A DNA stretch of 64,000 nt from Geosiphon pyriformis (GCA_016748015.1 JAAOMT010000046.1:1-64000); one strand, 5' to 3'. Shown: positions 24,811-40,211, numbered from the stretch's first letter. Notes: generated by a model from the sequence alone, not told the origin. A program made the numbers and translations.

Positions 24811-25891
24811 ATGATGGATTGGACTCTAGTAACTGATACCTGGAAAATATTTTCGACAGAAACTCAAGACCGTTTAACAAAATGTCAAAAAGTGGAATTA
24901 ATCAAAGAATACCTGAACGCTCAACAAAAAACCTCTCATGATCTTTTTTTTTGGGTTACCATTGCTGCAGAGAATGGAAAATATATGTCCTTTTTAGGAT
25001 TTTGTCATGAATATGGAATCGGTACACGGATCGATGAAAAAAAAGCTTTTAATTGTTACCAACTTGGCGCAGAACAAAACGACCTTATCGCTCAAAGATA
25101 TCTCGGTCACTGTTATGAACAAGGAATAGGCACAGAAATCAATTATAATCTCGGATTTAAATGGATAAAACAAGCTGCAGAATCAGGAAACGTGATCGCA
25201 CAATTTTGGCTGGGTTCCGGTTATGAGTTTGGCGTTGGTAAAGATATAACAGTTGATTTGACTGAGGCTTTTAAATGGTACGAAATTTCGGCCAACTCTG
25301 GCCATCCATTCAGTCAATGCAATTTAGCGGATTTTTATCGGAACGGAATCTCTTGTGGTAAAGATGAAAAACGTGCATTTGAACTGTTTCAATTATCAGC
25401 AAAAGCTGGTTACAAAGATGGACAATATTTTTTGGGTTTATGTTATCAGAAAGGGTGGGGTACCGAGATGGACATGTATAAGGCACATTATTGGAACAAA
25501 ATGGCCGCAGTTGCTGGCCATGGTATTGCACTTTCCAGGCATGGTCATTTTTGCTATTGGGGCAAAGGAACTTCTATAGATTTACTGATTGCATTCCGTG
25601 CTTGGAAGAAAGCAGCAATCATGGGAAGATGCCTTGCACAGAAAGAATTGGCCGTGTGTTATGATGAAGGTGAAGGTACCGTTAAGGATACGCATGAAGG
25701 AATTAGATGGTATCGAGAAGCAATTCAAAGTGGTTCTGTTGATGCGTTCAATGTTCTTCGGTTATGTTTTGCAAAAAAATCAAATCTCGTGAAATGGTTA
25801 GTGGGTTTTATTTTTTTTTGAAAACATGTTGTGTTTGATGTGTTTGTTGATGTAATAATTTTAAACTTTTAGTTTATATCCACCCAGATAA
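24811..25891 (+). CDS. Sel1-repeat (SLR) protein
   Basis: Solenoid protein made of Sel1-like repeats, the TPR-like units that form protein-protein interaction surfaces. Seven consecutive repeats of 36-38 residues and part of an eighth can be read, each with the pattern G-x-x-x-A-x-x-x-L-G-x-x-Y-x-x-G-x-G followed by A-x-x-W/C-Y/I (for example YLGHCYEQGIGTEI and ELAVCYDEGEGTVKD). The first ATG in frame is at 24811; the frame is open a few codons further up but only with GTG. The exon probably ends at 25796 with an intron 25797-25872 (GTTAGT...TTTTAG), giving 334 residues ending CLYPPR; without splicing it would end at 25821. No kinase domain is attached, unlike many Glomeromycotina Sel1 proteins. 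Its partners are unknown. Confidence 0.92.
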
Positions 25892-28512
25892 GGTTTTCCA
25901 TCCTGTTATAGTTCACTGCGCCCAGGAAGTCAATAATTTGCCGTAATTAGTTAGGCACACGTTTTTTCCATCCATATTTTGACGATAGGTCGTGCTAATA
26001 CTTTAGCATTGCTTGTCGTAAATTTTATGGGGTTTTCTCTCTTGCACAATCAAATATCTGAATTCAATTGCAAAAGCTAGATTTTACTACGATCTCTCAA
26101 GATACAATAATGAAGAAAAGTGGAAGGCAAGATTGGGGATCTTAATATTATTTCGAAAGATAATTGTTTTCGATTTCTCGAGAAAATTCGGGTACATTAA
26201 TTGGCGAAAACTTTCTAAACTCCACTCCAATCACACACTATTTCGATCAAAGACTTGAAGAAATATTCACAGTCAATGTTATGTATTCAAAAAAGTAATA
26301 TTGATTTGAGACGGCGAAACCGGCAGGTGCACACAAAATTTTAGAGATAAACCTGTCAGTTTTGCTACATTCTCATTGCTTCATCTTGAAATTCTCTTTA
26401 CGCTCAGTATTTCAGATTTTGCTGGAATATTCCAGTCAAATTGATATTAAATTTATGCACCATTATGAAATTGGTCATATTGAGAAATTGTTGGAATGTG
26501 AACCTAATTTCCGTCAAGAAAAATCCTGTAATGTTACACTTGAAGTTTCTCAATCTTTACATTATTAGTTTCTCCCAAACCCAATCGTTATTAAATGCAG
26601 GAATAAATCTATCAAATTTGATTCTGAAACCTGTCCCAAGTATCCTAATAATGTATTTTATATTTATTCTGCAATAAAAAATATTTTAGTAGTGAACTCT
26701 TTTAACCAAATTTTAATATAACTCAGAGGAAAGATTTTCTCATCAATGATATTACTCGTTAGAGTCGATTTCCATTATCCACAAAATTATTTAAACAAAT
26801 ATGGAAAAAAAAAAGCATAACAAAGCATAACAAAGCATAACAAAGCAAAACAAACAAACAAACCATAAACAAAGAAAAGAGAAAAGGGGGGAAAACTCTA
26901 TCGAATAACTTCTAAACAATAACAAATGCCTTTCTTCGATACTTGTTTAAAAAAAATACATAGCCAACAAACCAAGAAGCCTTTTTTATAATTAAGAAAA
27001 ATTATATACATTTATTTTGAAGGAATGTAATTCAAAATTGAATAAAAGAAAAGTATTAAAGTTTTTAAGAATTTTAAAATCATGTTAAAGAATGAAAATC
27101 AATAGAAAATCTTTATGTTTGATATTTTACTAATAGATTATAATAACCAAAATTTTCAAAAATATTAATTAAATAAATATTTTAAGATATTTTTATCTTT
27201 TTTCAATTTAAAAAACATTTTGAAAAAAATTTATTCATAATAAATTCACATTTTATTTTAATTAAAATGCGAAGAATTCATTTTGTCATAATATATATTT
27301 TTTTGGCTACTGGTTTTATTTGTATATCAAACAGGAATTTTATGAACTCATTCATTATTATTATATGAATAAATTTGTCTTGGGTTTTGTTTATAAAATC
27401 ACATGATTTAATAAGATTCTCTTTGCAATATTCATTATGACGTTTTAAAAACCCAATCATTGCTGTTATTGTTGGTGTTATTATTGTTGTCTATTAATAC
27501 GTTTTAATCTTTTTATTTTAAAATTAAATTAAATAAAATTAAATTAAATTAAATAAAATTAAAAAAACGAATCGTAAGTCTTACATTTCTCGGGATTGAC
27601 CAACTACATGTATAAAACAATTGAGAGAACGCCATTGGACATATTAGATTTTCTCCTTCGCTCTAAATGTTATATACTTATAGAGTATATTAACCTCCAA
27701 TTGACTAATTGAAAAATTTCAAGGGTATAGTTATATAATTATAATTTATATTATCCTCTAGTTTTACCATCTAAAGAGAAAGCTTATTTAAGGTCCAGCT
27801 GATTTTCTTACTATTCGTGTAATAGATGTTAATTTTTCTTGACTTTAGGAAAATTCTTTTAAAACAATCACCAAAAAATTGTTGGTGAATTAATAATTAA
27901 TAATTGAAGATATACCATCATTCATTTTATGAATTGGGAAAGTGAATACCGTAAATGGTTAGTGATAATTTTTTGGGGGGGCTTCACTCTTAATAACAAG
28001 ATAAACGTTAATGAATGGTCAATAATATTAAAAGTTTTTTTGACAACGTTCTATAAAATAGGGATTAAAAAGCCCCCCCTCCCCCCGATAATAACAACAA
28101 CACAGCTTTTCCTACTTTAGTAACATCTGTACTAGTTTGTATTACTAGTTATATAATTGAAAGTTTTTGGAAGCATGAAAATCTAAATTAAAGAAAAAAA
28201 TTATATAATCCTGTATGCTGGCCAGCGGAAAAGGCTGTGAGAAATTTGATCGACAAATGGGGCAGGGAAAAATTTTTATAAAGACCTGGTCTCCTAAAAA
28301 AGTTCAATCACTCGCACCTGTATTTCATTGTCTCTCAATATAAAATATATATAAATATTTTTTTTTCAATTGTAATTTTCATGGGAGATCTATATTACAA
28401 TTTTCAGTTACCTTAAAACCAACATTTAATGAATTTTGAAATCATTCTATTCTTTTAAATTACTTTTATACAAAACGCTTAAATTAATTTGGGAAACTCA
28501 AAAAAATAAAAA
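25892..28512. other. Intergenic region, no supported gene
   Basis: Moderately AT-rich. Short frames at 26362-26677 and 27278-27460 lack recognisable domains and consistent composition. Simple repeats lie at 26815-26866 (ACAAAGCATA units passing into ACAAAC) and 27524-27568 (AAATT pentamers). A G7 tract at 27975 and a C7-T-C6 tract at 28072 form a potential inverted pair. Confidence 0.5.
26815..26866. repeat. (ACAAAGCATA)n / (ACAA)n tandem repeat
   Basis: Three to four decamer units pass into ACAAAC tetramer-like repeats downstream of the Sel1 gene. Confidence 0.85.
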
Positions 28513-29728
28513 ATGGTTCAATTCTCCTTTACTGCTAAATTTACCTTAATCTCTAGTATAATTTATTCTATCGTTGCCACCACGATTGAATGTTTTGTAA
28601 TATATTATCATGTAAATTTTGTGGGAAATTTTAAGTTGGATAAACGTGGTAAAGGAATATCGGATGCAGATTTAATATACCATTCAATGTAAGTCTCCAA
28701 TTAATTTTCAGTGAACATTAATTTATTTGATACCCAATCAAATACTGACAATTCATAAATCTCTCAGATTTATCTTTTCACTAGCTTTTCAGATATTGTT
28801 AGTGGTAGACGCACTATGGCGACGAAATACAATTCAGACGGCATCATTAATAGCCTTCAATCTTCTATCGTTGGCATACGCTGGAATTCAATTATTTCAA
28901 CATAAAATATTGGAAGATATAGGAACTGACAGTTCAAAATGGACTCCCAAAGATCCGGATGAATTTCAAGATCGAGAAGAAGCAAAACTTCATTTCCTGC
29001 ATCGAGTTCGACCACTTGAATACACGGTTATTGGGCTAGTAACCGCGTACTCGGTAGTATTTTCCTATCTCACATACAAATTAACGATTCAATTCGGTTG
29101 GGATAATTATAAGACATATTCAGCCGATATACGGATTCGAGATGCTTATATAGCATTAAATATTCTACAAACCTTGATCAAATTGGACTTTTTCTTCATC
29201 TTATCCTACGCTGTCCAATTGATCCCCTCTCGGCAGATTGGTTATCAAGAATCTATCACAGAGACTGTGCTAATATTCGTTATCGGAATCTCAATGTTGG
29301 GAGTGGCTTGGTACGCAGGCAGACGCGAACAAAAATATGCCATGCTGTCAATAATTATAATTTTAGCTGTATCTACCGTCTATTTGATCTATCGTTGCAT
29401 TCGTGTCAATATGAAACGAGACCCAGATAATGATCCGTACCTGTTTACCCGTCGTTTCTTGACATTTTTCTTGTTAACAACGTTAGGATTGGTGATTGCC
29501 ACAATTTCATATGCTACCATATGCTTTAAAAATTTTTGGCGTGGTACTTACGTAATTACTGTCTTTGGCGTGGGTGAGGATGACGACGGCGACGAAATCC
29601 CCAAAGAGAATTCAGGCGATGTTGAAGATGTGATTCCACCCGCATCATCAACTAAACAATCAAAGCGGCAAAGTCAACAAGCCATAAATCGATTATCAAG
29701 ATTAGAAGGAAAGATAACTATTGATTGA
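28513..29728 (+). CDS. Multi-pass membrane protein, UPF0658 Golgi family-like
   Basis: Two exons, 28513-28688 and 28768-29728, joined by a 79-bp GT-AG intron (GTAAGT...CTCTCAG), give 378 residues. The second exon on its own has an in-frame ATG at 28727, but that lies within the intron. About seven hydrophobic segments can be read, including ISSIIYSIVATTIECFVIYY at the start, FIFSLAFQILLVVDAL, YTVIGLVTAYSVVFSYLTY, FFFILSYAVQLI, VLIFVIGISMLGVAWY, AMLSIIIILAVSTVYLI and FFLLTTLGLVIATISYA. The block RVRPLEYTVIGLV, then SYLTYKLTIQFGWDNYK, then LIKLDFFFILSY resembles fungal proteins labelled UPF0658 Golgi apparatus membrane protein, from my memory of the family. The tail is acidic, then basic and presumably cytosolic. 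Molecular function is unknown. Confidence 0.8.
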
Positions 29729-29936
29729 ACATAATTAATGTTTTAAGGAATTAAAAAATCATTTTGTACAATTCTCATTTTAGATTTGTTTGTATTATAT
29801 ATTTTTCGAGAAAATACATAGTTTATTTTAATCCATTGGAAAAATCAATCTACTCCTATTTTTTAACCCCATTTTATATTAGGTAACGAAAGTCATTTTT
29901 TATAATTTTCAAAGTTTCAGTAATTTTATCCCAACA

Positions 29937-30800
29937 TCAAAGTGAATAAACGGAAGAATATTTTAAAATGCTCATCTTGGCTTCCTCTAGAAATTTCTTA
30001 TATTTATCAAAATTTATTCCTAAATTTATTTTGCAAAGAATGAAAAAAAAGTCAAAGATGACGGAAACTCTAAATTTCTTTCCGATTGTAAGTGCAAAAA
30101 CTCTGATTTTCGACCGAAAAATTTCGGAAATGTTGACAACGTTTTTGAGCAAAGTGCAAGTGGGAATCAGCCTCCTATAGACACAATTGGGCCATTCCTT
30201 CTATAATTAGGACTTTTGAATATACTAAAGAAGGCTCTTGAGAAATATTTGTCCAAAATATCAAGCGCATGGAATTTGTCTCTGAAATCCATTTTTTTGA
30301 ATAAACGTTAAATAAGCCCTCGATCATTTGCTACATAAGCTCTCATGCAATTAAAATCCATAGCTTCTGTCGAAGGCTTCCTCGGGAGCAAATTTGATGA
30401 TTAAATTCTCCTTTCCAGTAAATTCTTCCAAAAGTCCATTTTCAAAATCTATGGCAAATAATGGAACCTTCTATAAGTTGGAAGAGATGAGATTGATCAA
30501 TTTCGAGTGCCCACATTCTTTTAAGACAAATTTCCTGATTACCAAAAATGGGCTACAAATTTTAAGACTGTAAAAACTGTTTCCCGATAAATCGATCAGG
30601 GAGCTACTTTGTATTTTCTGGAGCCTTTGGGGATCATCTTACATGAGCTATTAATTAGCGTTTGAATATACCTTGAAGAATTGCGGGGAGCCTAAATTTT
30701 TAAGTTTGACCAAGACTCTCGCTTCATGATATAGCTTAGAACGTGAAGGAAGTTTCACGTCCAATAGTTTGACGAATAAGATGCTGAAACAGAATTTAAA
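29937..30800 (-). pseudogene. Possible decayed protein gene, unidentified
   Basis: On the minus strand there are several protein-like segments separated by stops: about 44 open codons at 30662-30793 (including KLPSRSKLYHEARVLVKLKN), a segment near 30480-30640 containing LIDLSGN and FVLKECGHSKLINLISS, and a 71-codon frame at 29937-30152. Leucine-rich composition and order suggest one gene that has lost its frame, perhaps a leucine-rich or F-box-type protein of the kind amplified in these fungi. No diagnostic motif proves it. Confidence 0.3.
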
Positions 30801-31126
30801 AAAAACTTCCAAGTCGATTTTAAAGAAACAACATCTAGTCGGTTTTCTAGGTGTTTTGCTTGTTCATTTTTGGTGGCTCCTTGTCAATTCCCAGACGAGA
30901 AACGCTTGTTAAATACTAAAACATTTAAAATAAAGGTCGAGAATTTGGCAACTCTAAGAGAATCTTCGATGAGGATAACAAGATTAGATTAAATATTTAC
31001 GATGTTTTGACATGTGTGCAATCCCAATCAATTCTATAGGCTGAACGGGAGGTAAGGAAAGCAAAACCACCGAAAAAGGGGCTTTCGTACCACGAGCCTC
31101 TGTCGTTTAACATGTAAGTTCATATT

Positions 31127-31147
31127 ATATATTATATTATTATATTA

Positions 31148-31180
<33 letters not shown>

Positions 31181-31182
31181 CA
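31127..31182. repeat. (TATTA)/(TTA)n microsatellite upstream of PAK
   Basis: TATATTA-type units pass into about 13 TTA triplets, 115-170 bp before the kinase start codon. Confidence 0.9.
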
Positions 31183-31295
31183 TCACTCACCACAACGGCG
31201 ATAGCTCTATTTTGCCGTCACCAACTAGAGTTCAAACAAGGTGACATACAAAGAGCTTTTAAAACGTAGGTTTTAATAACTTTCGATAAAAAGCA

Positions 31296-34498
<3,203 letters not shown>

Positions 34499-36094
34499 TA
34501 GGAAACAGAATTCACATTTAACATACTAGCCTTTCTCCTTCACATTATGGCTTGATCTGCGTGAAATTGGCTATGTTCATTCAGGGATGGGCTGAGGAGT
34601 TGGTATGAGCAATTGGATTCCTCACTATTTGTAAAATGCGTCTTAGACACCGGTCTCCAAACCCCAAAATTGCCTGCCTTTGAAATCTACAAAAAACTCT
34701 GGGAACAAAATCCAATCATTATAATTTCATACTTTAGTTTTGGTCCTTCACGAAAAGTTGATGCAAACAGTCAGACAGATTCTCATTTTTTATTTTACTT
34801 TTACCTATTACTTTGGACAATTTGCGACTTTTTTTTATTTGATAGACTCCTTTTTAATTATGATGGAGAGCGGAAAGATCAGCAGGTTTTCGGAAAGTTT
34901 AATTAGCTGAAAAATTAGTTTAGTAGTCGACTTGATTTAATTCTTTTTCGTTGACGGTTTTTTTTTCATTTCACCCGCCAACATCAAAAAGAGTCGAAAG
35001 ACTCTAAGCATCTCATGATGCCACATGTCAATATATACATATATTTATTTAAGACCCGATTAATAGTTTTGCTGCGCGGGGATTCCCTTGATTATATAGT
35101 TAAATAGCGTATAGCCTTGATTTTGATATTTAGAAAGGCAAAGTCAATACACTTTGAGAAACCCAGAGGCCAAGAAAAGTTGTATTTATAGTGAAATATT
35201 TCTCTTAAAAATAAAATTTTAATGTTAACATATCTAAACAATTAATAAAAATAGGTTATAAAAATATATTCAAATTTAAAAAAATTATATATTATAATAA
35301 TCAACATAATTAATTTGGTTGGACTACATCTTTTGCAAACAATAATAATTATAATATACTTTTTATATTTTTATTTTATAACTAAAATTAAATCAGTTGA
35401 TTTAAAACTCAATTTTAGCTTTGTATATTATTGTCAAAATTATAAAATTATTTAAACTAATCCAATAAGATTGTTATTCTCAAAATTTCTGACGTTGTTA
35501 TACTTTTATTACACAACTATTTTGTAAAGTTAGCAACTTTTACCTTGATTTTTAGTATTTAAAATAAAATATCTTAATTTCAAAGAATAGAAATAACTAG
35601 CTTTAAAGCTATTTTAAAAAATCAGTCATATGGCTTGACCCGCTTAGCGGGTCGTTTTAAACCTTAGAGGGTTTATATTGAAATAACTTGGGATGATTCC
35701 CATAAATCCTGTGATATTCATTTTTGTCTCTTTTCAAACTATCAAGAAAGTACTTTTGCTCATCATCTTATTTCACTAAGAACCTTTGTCGCAAGGATTT
35801 TTAGTCCCTCTACATCCTCAAGATGTACAGATTGGAAATGCTGCTTGGCCAAGATGAAGAGGTTAAATACTCGATTATTTTGAGATTATCATTTTTTATA
35901 AAATTTCCACTTACTCCTTCACAAGATCTTAGGAATGATTTGATATTACGATATCGTACTTGCTTTTCCCATGTTTTCGAGGAAATTTTGCAACGCACTT
36001 TAATCGCCCAAAGTAAGCCTGTAGTTATGTTTATTAAGTTAATTATATTAAGATCTACTGGTAATTGGATTGGTGCAGAAATCACTTGAGCCGC
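34499..36094. other. Intergenic region downstream of PAK
   Basis: 34499-34920 is presumably PAK 3' UTR. It has an open frame (34613-34906) without domains. 34921-35630 is AT-rich. A short GC-rich hairpin sits at 35636-35662. 35700-36090 has overlapping frames on both strands (91 codons minus, 88 codons plus) with protein-like composition but no recognisable family, perhaps an old gene fragment. Confidence 0.45.
35636..35662. other. GC-rich palindrome GACCCGCTTAGCGGGTC
   Basis: Perfect 7-bp stem (GACCCGC/GCGGGTC) with a 3-base loop in otherwise AT-rich DNA, followed by TTTTAAACC and later GGGTTTATA. It might be the core of a small non-autonomous element or a transcript hairpin. I see no second copy in the window. 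Confidence 0.5.
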
Positions 36095-37637
36095 CTATTT
36101 GAAATTACCATGAAGCGCCTTGATTTTATTTCCCCATTTGCCGCTCCAATCCCATTCATTAAAAACGCTTTCTTCAGCAAAATTATCACTTATTGTCTCC
36201 TGATGGGCTATTTTTGTTGCTATTTTTTTGAGATTTTCGCTGTATTCAAGCTGATAGATTTCTAAATCCGGGGCATCGTTAAGAATTGTCTCAAACCATA
36301 CATCTACGAATTCATCTTTGAATTCCTGTTACGTAAAAACATGAACTTAATGTTGATGAGAAATTTATAAAATTCAGTAGATAAAAAGAAATGACGTTAC
36401 CGTATATAATGTTGCTTTTCCCTCACTCGTTAAATGTAAATATTCCTTTTTTGCTAACCCTGCGCAAAAGATCAACGATATTTGTCGACGTGCGTCTGCA
36501 CGCTGATTCCAGCAATAGCTAAACTCACCTCGTAACCAATCATTCATATTCTATTGGGGATTGAAAGGTCTATGCATCAACAAATTTCATGCGATAGATT
36601 GATAAAGATATTTATTACTTGCCCTTCCCCCAAAATTATGTAGCGTCCAAGCCACGTGAGCAAATAACGCTACGGATCGCAATCTCAATTCTACGTGTAC
36701 ATTTTGATTTTCGGATTTTTGGAGAACTGGATTTATTCAAAGATGATGAGCAAATTATTAAAGATTTGAAATATTGATTTTCAGTTGCTTAAACACCTGT
36801 CGCGAATATAGTATTTATCAAATTGTAAAGCTTCCGATTAATTTCTTCAAATAGGGTCTAATTAATGAAAAGTTGTCGCAAAGTATAAGATATTTGAGGC
36901 CATTTGATAGCTTATGAAGATTTTTTCAATTTTTCATACGTTATTCTCATCACTTTTAGGCACTTCTTTTACACTCTGATGAATGATTTCCAGGGTTTCC
37001 ATTCCCTTGGTCAACAATTGTTCCCTACGATAGAGCGATTCATTGTTTTCGCTTTTATTTATGTATTCTCCAATTAAAAGCTTAATGCGGGACCAAATTA
37101 CTTTTAGCAACTTCAGCAGGTTGTCATCGTTTGCTTCCTTTCTTTTTAGCAGTATAACAAGATTTTTGGCAGATTTAAGATAATGGGCACGTTGGGTAAG
37201 AGATGCCGTACTGAACTGACTTATTGTTAATATTGAATCGAACTGATCAATAGTTTCTGGTATCATCAGTGGACGAATAAAACGCGGAATTGAAGCTGCC
37301 AAAAAGCAAAAAGCCATGCAGCAATTTCCCATCGCCCTATCAGTGAACGGCCAAGAATTAGGGAATTCTTGGATTCGTGAGGACAAAACCCCAATGTGTC
37401 TCGAAATTGTTTGGTCCCAAGGGTTCTCTTTGCGTTCCAAAGTGGCTTTGAAAGTCTTAAAGTAATGCTTGAAGCTTTCTTGATTAAAATTTGGTATCTT
37501 TTGGAACTTTTCAAGAAAATTCCTTTGAGGAATCTCTGAGGATGGAGATAAGGGTGAATTGTACGATGCAAGACTTGGTTGTGACTGGAAAAATTTTTGT
37601 CTTGGAAGTTGAAATTCTCGGTCAAAGTCTGAATAAT

Positions 37638-37676
<39 letters not shown>

Positions 37677-38439
37677 GATCCTGAGTTAGGGTATCATCCA
37701 GAATTCGTCGTGAGGTTACCAAGAGCCCTTTACGCGAGTTTTTTGATATTGATGAGCTATGTGATTTTTTATGTATTCGGGAATGCGAATTTTCTGCCCT
37801 CGATAGGCTCGAATTTTCTTTTGAAGATTTGTGGCATATTTTTTGATGAGTTTTGCTATGGAGCTTGCGATTAGATAACCTGGTAAAACCATCTTCTTGA
37901 GGAGAACGATACACCACAGTGTTTGGCACAAGTAAAGAGGTTTCTTTATATTTCGGTGAGGGGGGAGACAAAATGGATGAAATGTCAGAGTCTTCCGATT
38001 CATTGTCATCTTTCTCTTCACTAATAAAATCATCAGATAGACTATCTTCTTCTTCCTCTTCTGAGGTCAAGCTTTGATATGAATCTCTTGGAAGGATCTT
38101 ATTTCTACCGGAATATGAATCCATCTCATCCCCCTCTTGTTGATATTCTTGGTTGTCTAAATCCGAATTATCATTTTCATCAATTATTACGGGAACGGGC
38201 TCCTCTCCAGAGTCTTGTTCTTCTAAAAATCTTTCATCTTCAGCTTCTGGTTCTGTGTCTGAATTGATTGCGCCAGCTCCATAATTATTGTCTACCTCAA
38301 CAGGGATTCCTTGTTTCTGGGCTCGAACCCTTTCTAATTGGTAGGGATATATTTGATTCAAGTTTCTTTTTCGCAGCTTACGTCGGGCTGGGCCTTGGAT
38401 CAAAGGCTCTGAGGACGTTTTTTTCAAGCGAGAGTTCAT
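36095..38439 (-). CDS. Unknown protein with acidic disordered N-terminus, five exons
   Basis: Exons on the minus strand: 38439-36940, 36857-36797, 36726-36623, 36550-36401, 36325-36095. Phases agree throughout and give 681 residues. Intron 3 has a GC-AG border (AGG|GCAAGT); the nearby GT alternative leads to stops. Residues 1-270 are very acidic and Ser-rich, with a run of about 12 Asp (residues 255-267) encoded by a (CAT)n microsatellite on the plus strand. From about residue 310 onward it is helical and conserved-looking (FTDRAMGNCCMAFCFLAAS, RLRSVALFAHVAWTLHNFGG, NMNDWLRGEFSYCWNQRADA). I do not recognise the family; a nuclear or genome-maintenance scaffold would fit the architecture, but that is a guess. 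The gene converges on PAK (plus strand). Confidence 0.78.
37635..37676. repeat. Coding (CAT)n microsatellite encoding poly-Asp
   Basis: Twelve or more CAT units on the plus strand, read as GAT (Asp) on the minus strand inside the unknown acidic gene. Length polymorphism would change an acidic tract but not the frame. Confidence 0.9.
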
Positions 38440-39700
38440 TTGGATCCTAAGAGCTTGAAAGGTTTTAAATTAGATGGTTAGCTCTTTGACCTGTTGACCT
38501 GTTTATCACTGATCACAAAAAGTGCTATGACTCATGAAAACGCGTTGAAAATTAGCAACATGAATTTTTAAGTTCAACGCGTTATGCAGTGAAAATCTCC
38601 TAATATGGCAATTTGAACTCCATATTTCCAAAAAAGTGCCGCACGACAATATTTACCGTAGCATTGACTTTGTGTCTATGAAAAAAAGATGGAGAATATA
38701 AACAACCGAGAAAGCCAGATCACGTACTTCAACAGCAACCAAAGATTAGATGGCCTCTCCCAAATAACAAATATTCTTATCAGAGACATACTCAGACTGA
38801 CCAAAGCCGCTGACTTCCTTTAAACCACCTGTCACATAACAAACAGATCTTGTTGCTGCCTGAAACTCATGCACCAACTGTAAACGACATCTCTCAATTA
38901 ATTCCAATAAAACTTGTTTCACGAGTTTTGGCGAATGATCCTGTCAAGTGTTCGAAAAATGGCTATAACCAAGCGCAAGGTGATCCAGTCGCAGATGGTT
39001 ATGCAGGCTTTCTGTTTGTTGATCTGCGTCTTCCAGCGAAGCCAGAGTCAATGTCTTGAATCATGGAATTGGGAATAGTTTGCATATCTTTATTAGGCGA
39101 CTTTAGAGAAACATGATGGAGTTGTATCTACAGTTAGAAAATAAAAATTAAACAGTTATATAATCTGAAACGTTTTTAATCGAGTTCACGAGCCCAAAAA
39201 ACTTGATCATAGATCAAGATACTTACTCTTCAACATTCGCATTGTTTCTCAGTCTTCTTCCTTACCCTTGTGAACTCAGGCAATGTATACTATTTCTTCG
39301 TTGACAAACTAACGACATCACCATTTACTACCACAAACAAATCCTTCTTGATCTAATTTAATTGAAATATCATTCTCACGAATGTCATCAAATCCTTATT
39401 CATTCACACCGTCCCATTCTGCCACCATCCTTTTCAGATTTACGCTCACGCACATCCCATCCGTCGTTATACTAAATCCAAAACGCGAATTTTTGGCTTT
39501 CATTGAACAAAATACCATTCTCCATCACTCCTCAATCCTCGGGTTAAAATTCGCTTTAATTTTTTTCCCATCCCACAAAATTTATTTCCAAAAGTAATTG
39601 ACATAAAGCATTCGAATCTGAGTAGGAAGACGATCAGCGGTAGCATGGTGAAAAGATGTAATAAGTTGATTAGACGGTAAATCACAATATACTTGGGTTG
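38440..39700. other. Upstream region of the acidic gene, no confirmed gene
   Basis: Composition is more balanced than in the transposon regions, suggesting old unique DNA. A plus-strand frame at 38850-39059 (69 codons, with DPVKCSKNGYNQAQGDP and a C-terminal FLFVDLRLP) could be an exon. It has no start, splice or domain evidence that I can defend. Confidence 0.4.
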
Positions 39701-40180
39701 CTTAAATAATGCTTTAATTTGAAAACATTTTAGTTATTATTATATTTAAATAAACATAATGATTTTCATTATTTGTATAATGGAAGAAATCTTTTTGATT
39801 TATATATTAATTTAAAATGTCAGTCATTCAATAACATTTTTTGATTGAAACACTTATGATAATTAATCAAATAAAATTTGTTATTTCAAATTTTCTTATG
39901 TAAATATAACATAACAAAATAAATAATGAATATAAATCATGCACATATTTTATTAATAATAATAAAATATATATTGGTATTACAATATATTATAATAAAT
40001 TATAAAAAAATATTTAAATTAAAAATAAATTCTAATGTATTAATATTTTAAAATTTGTTATGATTAAATTTATTAATAAAAAATTTTTATTAATTTAAAT
40101 ATATTTAGTTTTATTTTGCTAATTAATAATAATAGGGAGATCACATTTTATTAAAGTATAATAATAACAACAACAACAAC

Positions 40181-40211
<31 letters not shown>

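Larger units (their letters stand above)
29729..31295. other. Intergenic region between membrane protein and PAK gene
   Basis: The 3' UTR of the membrane protein, then possible minus-strand coding debris (29937-30800, listed separately), then the PAK upstream region. A (TTA)n microsatellite at 31127-31182 lies about 110 bp before the PAK start codon. Confidence 0.5.

Noticed and set aside
28727-28767. Membrane-protein start at the ATG of 28727
   Set aside because: This lies in a GT-AG intron; using the upstream exon (ATG 28513) adds a good first membrane segment and keeps frame.
37491-37874. Plus-strand frame with poly-His
   Set aside because: Shadow of the (GAT)n poly-Asp tract in the minus-strand gene with consistent splicing.
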